64,000 nt of DNA from positions 20,891 to 84,890 of the forward strand of contig PBYF01000138.1 of NCBI GenBank assembly GCA_002729515.1, read 5' to 3'. The stretch is from Deltaproteobacteria bacterium. Its GTDB lineage: Bacteria > Myxococcota_A > UBA9160 > SMWR01. Below the pieces are notes generated by a model, which saw only the letters and a list, made by a program, of their open reading frames with translations, did no database searches and was not told the DNA's origin. Below, piece after piece: positions 25,208 to 32,486 of the stretch. How positions within the stretch are numbered: the stretch's first letter is position 1; every line of letters begins with the position of its first letter. The position numbers and the translations under genes were made by a program.

Positions 25208-26587
25208 ATGTCCCCTTCACCGCTGTTCTGGGACGGTGTCTTACGCCGGCTCGGACAGGACATCCCCGCTTTTACGCTAGACGCCTGGGTGCGTTGCCTG
25301 GGCGTCGAGGGTGAGAAGGATCGCCTGCTGCTGCTGTGTCCGACACCCTTCCACCGGGAGCGGGTTCGCGAGCGCTTCCTGGGCCGAATCGAAACCGCTG
25401 TCGAGGCGGAGACGGGACGCGCCCACGCAATCGAGTTGGGCCTCGCACTCCCTGCCGCCGCGCTCGAACCGCCCCAGGCCCCGGTCCCTGCAGAACGTGC
25501 AGCCGCGGCCCCGACTCCGAAGCCAGCCCGAAGAGCCAACCCCGCTGGCTCCCAGGCCAGCTTGCCATTCACCTTCGACTCCTTCGTCGTGGGGTCCTGC
25601 AATGCGTTGGCCCGCGAGGCCAGCCTGGCGCTGGCGCGCGACCAGCAACCCGGGCTGAATCCGCTCTACCTGTCATCAGACCCGGGGCTCGGGAAGACCC
25701 ATCTCGCCCGCGCGGTCGTCGCCGAAGCCTACCAGGCCCGGCCGACACGCATCATCTACGAATCGGCGGAGCAGTTCACGAACCACTTCATGGCCGCGAT
25801 TCGCGGCAAGACGATGCCGAACTTCAAGCGGCGCTACCGCGAACGGTGTGAGCTGCTCGTGCTCGAAGACGTGCAGTTTCTGAATTCGAAGTGCGCGACC
25901 CAGCTCGAACTCTTCCACACGCTCGTCCACCTGGCAGACGCCGGCGCGCGGGTGGTTTTGACGGGCGACCGCCTACCCCGGGCCATCGACGGGCTCGATG
26001 GGCGCTTGCGCTCCCAGATCACCGCGGGGCTCGTGGCCGAGATCGAGTCTCCAGACGCCGCCGTGCGCCGACGCATCCTGCGCGCAAAGGCGGCCGCGGG
26101 CGGGGTGCGCCTCCCCGACGACTGCCTGGACCTATTGGTCGATTCGGTGCGCGGCAGCGTGCGCGACCTCGAGGGTGCGCTGAGCCAGCTGGTCGCTACC
26201 GCCTCGCTGCTCAAGCGGCGCATTGACCTCTCTCTCACGCGTGGCGCCCTGCACAAACTCGCGCCCGCTCCCGTTCCCGTCCGCACCCTCGAACCCAAGG
26301 TCGTAATCGGTGCAGTGGCGGCCTTCTTCGGCACGAGCCACGCCGCCATGGCCGCGCGCTCGCGGCGTCGAGACGTGCTGCTCCCGAGGCAACTCGCCAT
26401 GTACCTCTGCCGGCGCTACACGGATGAGCCCCTCTGCGCCATCGCGCGCCACTTCGACCGCGACCATCCCGCGGTCAGCAACGCGGTCAAGAGCGTCGAA
26501 CGCCGCATCCTCGAGCGCGCACCGCTGCGCTATCAGATCGAAGAACTCTCCGCCCGCCTCGACCAGCTGCGCGACCGGGCGGGCTAG
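25208..26587 (+). CDS. dnaA: DnaA-family replication initiator, divergent
   Basis: 459 residues with all DnaA domains. Domain I is at the N terminus (LFWDGVLRRLGQDIPAFTLDAWV), with a Pro/Ala linker at about 100-120. The AAA+ core has Walker A in SSDPGLGKTHLARAV, Walker B in CELLVLEDVQFL, and RGSVRDLEGALSQL. The C-terminal helix-turn-helix is RQLAMYLCRRYTDEPLCAIARHFDRDHPAVSNAV. In the signature loop the usual RDHTTV reads RDHPAV. ATG 25208 was chosen; a TTG at 25199 is in frame. It is not next to dnaN, recF or gyrB. It may be the only initiator or a second, specialised one. Confidence 0.85.
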   Translation: MSPSPLFWDGVLRRLGQDIPAFTLDAWVRCLGVEGEKDRLLLLCPTPFHRERVRERFLGRIETAVEAETGRAHAIELGLALPAAALEPPQAPVPAERAAAAPTPKPARRANPAGSQASLPFTFDSFVVGSCNALAREASLALARDQQPGLNPLYLSSDPGLGKTHLARAVVAEAYQARPTRIIYESAEQFTNHFMAAIRGKTMPNFKRRYRERCELLVLEDVQFLNSKCATQLELFHTLVHLADAGARVVLTGDRLPRAIDGLDGRLRSQITAGLVAEIESPDAAVRRRILRAKAAAGGVRLPDDCLDLLVDSVRGSVRDLEGALSQLVATASLLKRRIDLSLTRGALHKLAPAPVPVRTLEPKVVIGAVAAFFGTSHAAMAARSRRRDVLLPRQLAMYLCRRYTDEPLCAIARHFDRDHPAVSNAVKSVERRILERAPLRYQIEELSARLDQLRDRAG

Positions 26588-26738
26588 GGCGACAGGACGG
26601 ACCGGGGGTCCGGCGGACGGATGCCATCCGCGCTTGCCTGCCCGTCATCCCTGGCTCCAGCGGGTCCGGCCATGCCCACGCACGGGGTGTGAAGTAGCTC
26701 ACAGCGCGCTGTGTGGCGCTGCGGAATACTGGAACCAG

Positions 26739-27203
26739 ATGGCCGAACACGAACTGTGGAAGCTCCGCGAGACATTCGAATCGAGCAGCGTCTTCTCCGG
26801 GCTGGTGGACCCAGACCTCGACTGGATTCTCGACGGAGCAGAAACCCTGCAATTCGATTCGAATGATGTCGTGTTGAAACGCGGCACCCCGTCGAATCAC
26901 GTCCTGATCGTACTGCGTGGACTGCTCGAAGTGGAGACGGAGCACTCCCGATCGGGAACCATCGCGATGGGCCGCATCGAACCCGGCGACCTCCTCGGAG
27001 AGATAGGCGTCCTCCAGGACGCGCCGCGCACGGCGACCGTAAAGGTCCTCGAGCCCAGCGAATTGCTGAAGATTCCACAACCCGATTTCCTGGCGCTGCT
27101 CGTCGCGCACCCTGCGCTCGCGATTCGGGTACTCGGTGTCGTCACGGACCGGCTGAGCCGCCTTACCGATCGGATCGGAGGAATCGAGCCCCGGCCCCGC
27201 TAG
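26739..27203 (+). CDS. Cyclic nucleotide-binding domain protein without HTH
   Basis: 154 residues forming a single Crp/Fnr-type cNMP-binding barrel: FDSNDVVLKRGTPSNHVLIVLRG, the phosphate-binding-cassette region GDLLGEIGVLQDAPRTATVKV (Arg present), and LLKIPQPDFLALLVAHP. No DNA-binding domain follows, so it is probably a ligand-sensing partner protein. ATG 26739; the longer in-frame ORF upstream is a shadow of dnaA. Lies 150 bases downstream of dnaA. Confidence 0.75.
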   Translation: MAEHELWKLRETFESSSVFSGLVDPDLDWILDGAETLQFDSNDVVLKRGTPSNHVLIVLRGLLEVETEHSRSGTIAMGRIEPGDLLGEIGVLQDAPRTATVKVLEPSELLKIPQPDFLALLVAHPALAIRVLGVVTDRLSRLTDRIGGIEPRPR

Positions 27204-27604
27204 CTGCACTCCGGCACCTGCCCGTCTTCCCCAGCCCCCTTTGCCGACCTGCCGCCGCACCCGGATTGCACCGGGCCTGCGCAGCGCGGTCCGGCGGGCA
27301 GCGCCACCTTGGGGTCGAGCAGTTCGAGATCGGGCACTGCGATTGGTGTCTCCCAACGCAGGCGCTCCTCCACGGCCGCCGGGACACCCTCGCGCTGGAC
27401 CCGAAATACATCGTGGAGTTCGCACCCCGGCATCTCGTCGAGAGCGAAGTCGACCGACTCGAGGGAGATCGTGTCTCGAGCATTTCCGTAGCGGAGTCGC
27501 CCGACGCGCTGGGGGCTGTTTCCGCGTCTTCTCGCCGGATCCGTACGAGCGAGTTGTGCGACAATTCGCCGCCTGCGACCCGTTGAAACGGCAAAGGAGT
27601 CCAA
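27200..27604 (-). CDS. Possible hypothetical protein on the minus strand
   Basis: In the 400-base gap before the SDR gene, one minus-strand frame reads with coding-like third positions: TISLESVDFALDEMPGCELH, then VPDLELLDPKVALP, ending VPECS. The only early start is TTG 27604, which would abut the divergent SDR start; ATG 27433 would leave 77 residues. No family recognised. It could be a decayed gene or a chance frame. Confidence 0.25.
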   Translation of the reverse strand: MDSFAVSTGRRRRIVAQLARTDPARRRGNSPQRVGRLRYGNARDTISLESVDFALDEMPGCELHDVFRVQREGVPAAVEERLRWETPIAVPDLELLDPKVALPAGPRCAGPVQSGCGGRSAKGAGEDGQVPECS

Positions 27605-27605
27605 C

Positions 27606-28457
27606 GTGACACAGGACGTGATCTCCCTGAAGGAAAAAGTGGCCATCGTCACCGGTGCTGGGGGTGGACTCGGGCGCGGCATTGCCGAAGCATTCGGATC
27701 GCTGGGCGCGAAGGTCGTCGTTGTCGAACACGACAACGACCGCGCCGACGACGCTGAGTCCTGGTTCGAAAACCGGGGACATGACCACCTCGTCTGCCGG
27801 ATCGACGTGCGCAACGCCCCGGACGTCGCTGCGATGCTGGAGCAGGTGCGAGACGCGTACGGCCGCATCGACGTCCTCGTCAACAACGTGGGCGACTTCC
27901 TCGGTCTGGTGAAACCCTTCGCCGAGACGAGCGAGGACGACTGGCAGGCTCTCTACGAGATCAACCTGAAGCACGTCTTCCGTGTCACCCACGCGGCGCT
28001 TCCAATAATGCTCGGCAACGAACGTGGCGGAAGCATCATCAACATCTCCACGATCGAGGCCTTTCGCGGCATCCCCAACGGCGCCGTCTACTCGGCCTTC
28101 AACGCCGGCATCACCGGTTTCACGAAAAGCCTCGCCCTGGAACTCGGACCCGCGGGGATCCGTGTGAATGCCATCGCACCCGAGACTTCGGAGACAGAGC
28201 AGGTGAAACCGAGCGCCTGGGTGGCGCCGGAATACCGCGAACACGCGAAAGACTGGATTCCCCTGGGCCGCTTCGGCAAGCCTTCGGACGCCGCGGGCTG
28301 CGCGGTCTTCCTGGCCAGCGACCTCTCGGCGTGGGTCACGGGAACGACGCTCCACATGGACGGCGGCGCGCTGGCTGCCGCCGGCTGGTACCGGGTTCAC
28401 GCAACCGGGCGCTGGACCAACATGCCGGTCGTTTCCGATGCCGGCATCAAGATGTAG
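27606..28457 (+). CDS. Short-chain dehydrogenase/reductase with altered active site
   Basis: 283-residue Rossmann enzyme: TGAGGGLGRG cofactor loop, DVRN, NNVGD, INISTIEAFRG with the catalytic Ser, then Tyr in VYSAFNAG. The Lys four residues after that Tyr, needed in classical SDRs, is Asn (TAC TCG GCC TTC AAC). The C-terminal LASDLSAWVTGTTLHMDGG is typical of the family. GTG 27606 follows AAAGGAG by six bases. The change suggests altered catalysis or a non-enzymatic role. Convergent with the SGNH hydrolase, overlapping by 11 bases. Confidence 0.8.
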   Translation: MTQDVISLKEKVAIVTGAGGGLGRGIAEAFGSLGAKVVVVEHDNDRADDAESWFENRGHDHLVCRIDVRNAPDVAAMLEQVRDAYGRIDVLVNNVGDFLGLVKPFAETSEDDWQALYEINLKHVFRVTHAALPIMLGNERGGSIINISTIEAFRGIPNGAVYSAFNAGITGFTKSLALELGPAGIRVNAIAPETSETEQVKPSAWVAPEYREHAKDWIPLGRFGKPSDAAGCAVFLASDLSAWVTGTTLHMDGGALAAAGWYRVHATGRWTNMPVVSDAGIKM

Positions 28458-29178
28458 GACCGCCTCGCAGGTCTTCCAGGAGGCGGGTTTGGATGATCCC
28501 GGTCCAGATCGCGTAGCCCTTCGCACTGAGGTGGAGCCCGTCGAATATGTAGTTGTCCCGGTCCGGCTCGCCATCCGCCCCGAGAAGAGCCGGGCCCGTC
28601 TCGATGTAGTGGAGCGCCGGGTCCCCGGCGCTCCACTCGCGGACCCGCCGGTTCGTCTCCTGGGCCTGACCCCAGATCTCCCAGCGCATCGGAGACGGTG
28701 TGATCCCGATGAAGTAGATCGGGACATCCGGAAGATCCGCGCGCACGCGCTCGACGAAACGCCGGTACGTTTCGAGTAGAACTTCCGGAGACTTGCTCGC
28801 GCCGGGCTGGAGATCGTTGGTCCCGGCGAAAACGACGACCGCCCGGGGATCGAACGGGTTTACCAGGCGTTCGGCGTAGAACTCGACGTCGGCGAGCTTC
28901 GCGCCACCGAAGCCGTGCTGAATCACCGGCAGCGGTTGCATGTCGGCCTCGAGGGTCGACCACAACCGGATGCTCGAGCTCCCGATGAAGACGACCGCAT
29001 CCTCGGACACCGGGCCTTCGCGCGTCCGCGCGACGAGATCCTCGATGTCCTCGGCGTAGACCGTGGGGTCTTCGCTAACGGCCTTGCGGATCTCGACGTA
29101 GAACCGGTAGGCGGGAAAAGCGGCGAGAAGTACCAGTGCGCCGAGCACGATCCCCGCAATCTTCGCCACGCGTTTCAT
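28447..29178 (-). CDS. SGNH/GDSL-family hydrolase, membrane-anchored
   Basis: 243 residues. An N-terminal hydrophobic helix (IAGIVLGALVLLAAFPAYRFY) anchors or exports the protein. SGNH blocks: nucleophile Ser in FIGSSSIRLW (block I), Gly in GFGGAKLADV (II), FAGTNDL (III) and DGLHLSAKGYAIW (V) with the Asp-His pair. Likely an esterase or lipase acting outside the cytoplasm. ATG 29178 lies two bases after the TrpF-like stop, so the two genes are cotranscribed. Confidence 0.85.
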   Translation of the reverse strand: MKRVAKIAGIVLGALVLLAAFPAYRFYVEIRKAVSEDPTVYAEDIEDLVARTREGPVSEDAVVFIGSSSIRLWSTLEADMQPLPVIQHGFGGAKLADVEFYAERLVNPFDPRAVVVFAGTNDLQPGASKSPEVLLETYRRFVERVRADLPDVPIYFIGITPSPMRWEIWGQAQETNRRVREWSAGDPALHYIETGPALLGADGEPDRDNYIFDGLHLSAKGYAIWTGIIQTRLLEDLRGGPTS

Positions 29179-29180
29179 GC

Positions 29181-29834
29181 CTACGGCCCCTCTGCGGCGA
29201 CGGCAGCCACGAATGATGCGAGCAGCCCCTCGTCCAGTTCGCCTCTGGGGCGGAGTCCCGAGCAGACGTCGACGCCCGAGGGACGCACCTGTCGGATGGC
29301 CTCGGCCACGTTGTCGGGGCGCAGACCTCCCGCGAGCCAGACCGGGCAGGCGGCGCCCCGCACGATCTCCCGGCTGAGACTCCAATCGTGCGTCGAACCC
29401 GTGCCGCCGAGCGTGCGCTGCGGGGCATCCGGAGCACCGGAGTCGAGCAGCAGCGCGTCCGCGCCTGCTTCGGCGCGGCGGGCCTCTTCGACCGAGTTCC
29501 GATCGACGACGTGGACGACCTGCACGAGCAAAACCTGCGGAAGATCGCGCCGGACCGCCGCCCGCGACTGCGCCGAGACCCGGTCGACGAGCTGCAGGGT
29601 GCTGGCGCCCGTAGCCCGCTGGTGCTCGACGATGGCTTCGGGGTCGGTGCGGCTCGTGAGCAGGAAGCTGCGCACCTCCGGCGCGAGCGTCGCGACGATC
29701 TCCCGGATCCGGGAATCCGCGACCACCCCGGTGGCAGTCGGCATTTCTGCGACCAGACCGATGGCGTTCGCTCCGGCGGCCAGGGCCCGGCGCGCTTCAC
29801 CCTCCGACTGGATGCCGCAGATCTTGACGAGCAA
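29181..29834 (-). CDS. trpF: Phosphoribosylanthranilate isomerase-like protein
   Basis: 217 residues with the TrpF barrel hallmarks: VKICGI at the N terminus (general-base Cys), LLLDSG (general-acid Asp), LGGTGSTHDWSL and PVWLAGGLRPDNVAEA, ending SGVDVCSGLRPRGELDE. The usual FxxxSPRxV segment after strand 2 is replaced by GLVAEMPTATGVV, so substrate handling may differ. The start is probably TTG 29834. No other trp gene is near; it sits between cofH and an SGNH hydrolase. It may be the tryptophan-pathway enzyme or a paralogue. Confidence 0.7.
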   Translation of the reverse strand: MLVKICGIQSEGEARRALAAGANAIGLVAEMPTATGVVADSRIREIVATLAPEVRSFLLTSRTDPEAIVEHQRATGASTLQLVDRVSAQSRAAVRRDLPQVLLVQVVHVVDRNSVEEARRAEAGADALLLDSGAPDAPQRTLGGTGSTHDWSLSREIVRGAACPVWLAGGLRPDNVAEAIRQVRPSGVDVCSGLRPRGELDEGLLASFVAAVAAEGP

Positions 29835-29979
29835 GGGGACATGCTAGCGGCCCGGCGCAGAGGCCGGCGAAGACCCTTGCCACCAAGCGGTCCTGCACCG
29901 CCGGCTGGCGGAGCAGCACGGCAGAGAGGAGACCCAGCGGGGTCACCGCGGCTGCCGAGCCGATCAGGATGCGCCGCAC
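29797..29979 (-). CDS. Possible small membrane peptide
   Basis: 60 residues from GTG 29979, with a signal- or anchor-like start (MRRILIGSAAAVTPLGLLSAVLL). AAGG lies seven bases before the start, which is nine bases after the cofH stop. It overlaps the first 38 bases of the trpF-like gene in another frame. Codon use looks coding for the first 45 residues. It may be a small protein, a truncated membrane protein or a coupling leader. Confidence 0.3.
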   Translation of the reverse strand: MRRILIGSAAAVTPLGLLSAVLLRQPAVQDRLVARVFAGLCAGPLACPLARQDLRHPVGG

Positions 29980-29988
29980 GGCGGTGCC

Positions 29989-31215
29989 TTACCGTGCGGC
30001 TCGCCCCTGTGCGAGCCTCGAACGCGTCGGACCCGAGAGTTCCGGCTCGACCCGGGGCTCGAGCGACGGCGGGTCCTCGGCCGGATCGTCGAAACGGCGC
30101 AGCACGCGGTAGGTGGTGCTGCGTTCGACGGGCGTGCGGCCGATTTCGCGAATGAGCCGCCGCATGTCTTCGGCGGGCAGGTTCTCGCCGTGGTCCGATC
30201 CCGACTCACGACTGATGGACTCCTCCATCAAGGTGCCGCCGAAATCGTTGGCGCCACTCATGAGCGCCACCTGCGCGAGCTTCGGCCCCATCTTTACCCA
30301 CGACGCCTGAACGTTCGTGATCCAGGGGCGCAGGAAGAGCCGCGCCACGGCGACCAATCGCAGGTCTTCGGGCGCCGAACTGCCGGGGCGTGCCCCCAGG
30401 TGGTTGAAGAGCACGTTCTTCTCGTGAATGAAACCCAGCGGAACGAATTCCGTGAAGCCGCCCGTCTCCTGCTGGATTTCCCGCAGCAGACCCAGGTGAT
30501 GGGCCACGTGGCGCGGGCTTTCGATGTGTCCGTACATGAGTGTCGAGGTCGAGCGCAGGCCAATGCCATGCGCTGCCTTCACGATCTCGACCCAGCGGTC
30601 TCGCTTCAGCTTGCGCGGAGAAATTTCGTTGCGCACGGCGTCGTCGAGGATCTCGGCCGCCGTTCCGGGCATCGTGCCGAGCCCGGCATCCACCAGCCAG
30701 CGCAAGTAGTCCGAGAGCTCCATCCCGCTCTTGCGGTGGCCGAAGTCGATCTCCTCGGGCGAGAAGGCGTGGATGTGGAGCTCCGGATGAGCCGCTTTGA
30801 TCGATTCGAGGATCTCGCGGTAGTGCGTGTGATCCTTATTCGGGTGGATTCCGCCCTGGATGCAGACCTCGGTCGCACCGCGCGCCACGGCGTCGCGGCA
30901 CTTTGCGAGCAGTACCTCCATCGGGTGGTCGAAGACATCCGCCTCGGTCTTGTGGCGTGAGAAGCCGCAGAAGCTGCAACCCACATAGCAGACGTTGGTG
31001 AAGTTGATGTTCCGGCAGACGACGAACGTGACGTCGTCTCCCTTGTCTTCGAGGCGGGCGACATCGGCGGCGCGCTGCAGGGCCAGGAGTTCGGCCCCTT
31101 CGAGCTGGAGCAACCGCTCTGCATCGTCGACACCGAGCTCGGCGCCCGAGAGCGCACGATCCAGGCAGTGCCCGACCTCGGGCCGCAGGTCCGAAAACAA
31201 CCGTTCGAGACTCAC
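29989..31215 (-). CDS. cofH: FO synthase subunit 2 (CofH)
   Basis: Radical-SAM enzyme joining tyrosine and a ribityl-uracil in synthesis of FO, the deazaflavin core of F420 (408 residues). Cluster ligands: CYVGCSFC (C-X3-C-X2-C). Also typical are NINFTNVCYVGC, EVCIQGGIHPN, IHAFSPEEI, and GLRSTSTLMYGHIE, with a late GANDFGGTLMEE. The menaquinone enzymes MqnC/MqnE are related, but the neighbouring CofG settles the assignment. ATGA overlap with cofG. Confidence 0.9.
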   Translation of the reverse strand: MSLERLFSDLRPEVGHCLDRALSGAELGVDDAERLLQLEGAELLALQRAADVARLEDKGDDVTFVVCRNINFTNVCYVGCSFCGFSRHKTEADVFDHPMEVLLAKCRDAVARGATEVCIQGGIHPNKDHTHYREILESIKAAHPELHIHAFSPEEIDFGHRKSGMELSDYLRWLVDAGLGTMPGTAAEILDDAVRNEISPRKLKRDRWVEIVKAAHGIGLRSTSTLMYGHIESPRHVAHHLGLLREIQQETGGFTEFVPLGFIHEKNVLFNHLGARPGSSAPEDLRLVAVARLFLRPWITNVQASWVKMGPKLAQVALMSGANDFGGTLMEESISRESGSDHGENLPAEDMRRLIREIGRTPVERSTTYRVLRRFDDPAEDPPSLEPRVEPELSGPTRSRLAQGRAAR

Positions 31216-32435
31216 GCAGCCTCCACCTGCACGCCGGACCGTGCCCAGCCCTCGCCATCGGCGAGGCGAAGCGCCGCTGCGTGCACCTGCGGGTCGAAAA
31301 GATCCTTGCGGTGCAGCAAATCCTGGGGGTAGACGGGCAGCCGCTCGACGAGCCTCTGACCGGCTGCTTCGGTTCGGCGGCGCAGCTCGGCCAGCTCCGG
31401 CCAGGGCGCCTCGGGGTTGATGAAGTCGACCGTCACCGGGGACACGCCGCCCCAGTCGTTGAGCCCCGAGCGCAGCAGCAGCTCGAGAGCTTCGGGTGCC
31501 AGGTTCGGAGGCGCCTGCACGTTGGCCTCCGGACCCATCGCAAGCCGCGCGAGCGCCACCCAGCCGGAGATCAACGCGTCGGTCAAAGACTGCACGCCGC
31601 GCATCGGCGTCGTGGGCTTCGCGTGGAACGGCTGGACGATCACCTCCTGAATATGACCGTAGGCGTCTGCCGCGTCGCGGATTGCGAGCAGCGTGTCGAC
31701 GCGCTCTGAGACGTTCTCACCGATGCCGAGCAGCAGCCCGCTCGTAAACGGGATGCGGAGCTCGCCGGCCTCGCGGTGCATGCGCAGGCGGACCTCGGGG
31801 TCTTTGTCCGGCGCCACGTGGTGGGCGTGCCCCTTGCCGCGCAGGCGCGCGCTCGTCGTCTCGAGCATGAGCCCCATCGACGCATTCCAGGGCCGCAGCG
31901 CCGTCATCTGTTCGGGGGAAAGGATCCCCGCGTTCGTGTGCGGCAGCATGCCGAGCTCGAAAGCAACTCGGCAGCCTTCCACCAGGTATTCGGCCGTGCT
32001 CGCATGGCCTCTGGCCGCGAGCCAGTCGCGGTGCGCGCGATAGGCCTTCTCCGGCTTGTCGCCCAGGCAGAAGAGCGCCTCGATGCAGCCCGCGCGCCGG
32101 GCGCCGTGCGCCGCATCCGCGACCTCTTCCAGGTTCCAGGTCTTGGCTGCCGGATCGCCCGGCAGCTTCGCGAAGGTGCAATAACCGCAGCGGTCGCGGC
32201 AGAGATTCGTGAGTGGAATGAAGACGTTCTTCGAAACGCTGACCCGGTCGCCCTTGCCCCGGCACTTGCTTTCGAACGCCGCCTCGAGCACTGGCTCGCG
32301 CACGCACTCATCCGCGAGGCCGGCTCCGAGCTTCTCGCCGGCAAAGCGCGAGAGCCGGCCGGTATCGAGAGCCTCGGCCAGCAGGCGTTCGGCCTCGATG
32401 CGCGTCGGGGTGGAGTGGGGGAAGGTCTTGCTCAC
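31212..32435 (-). CDS. cofG: FO synthase subunit 1 (CofG)
   Basis: Partner radical-SAM subunit of FO synthase (407 residues). Cluster CRDRCGYC (C-X3-C-X2-C) after KNVFIPLTNL; EALFCLGDKPE, LPHTNAGILS, SMGLMLETTS, and GLNDWGGVSPVTVDFINPE are typical of CofG. GTG 32435 was preferred because AAGGGG lies 11 bases upstream; GTG 32447 has no room for a ribosome site. Separate cofG and cofH genes are found in archaea and some bacteria, while actinobacteria fuse them as fbiC. F420 maturation genes were not seen in the window. Confidence 0.9.
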   Translation of the reverse strand: MSKTFPHSTPTRIEAERLLAEALDTGRLSRFAGEKLGAGLADECVREPVLEAAFESKCRGKGDRVSVSKNVFIPLTNLCRDRCGYCTFAKLPGDPAAKTWNLEEVADAAHGARRAGCIEALFCLGDKPEKAYRAHRDWLAARGHASTAEYLVEGCRVAFELGMLPHTNAGILSPEQMTALRPWNASMGLMLETTSARLRGKGHAHHVAPDKDPEVRLRMHREAGELRIPFTSGLLLGIGENVSERVDTLLAIRDAADAYGHIQEVIVQPFHAKPTTPMRGVQSLTDALISGWVALARLAMGPEANVQAPPNLAPEALELLLRSGLNDWGGVSPVTVDFINPEAPWPELAELRRRTEAAGQRLVERLPVYPQDLLHRKDLFDPQVHAAALRLADGEGWARSGVQVEAA

Positions 32436-32486
32436 TGGGAGGATCACCCCTTCGGGTGCGGCACGCCGCGCAGCATACCACGGCGC

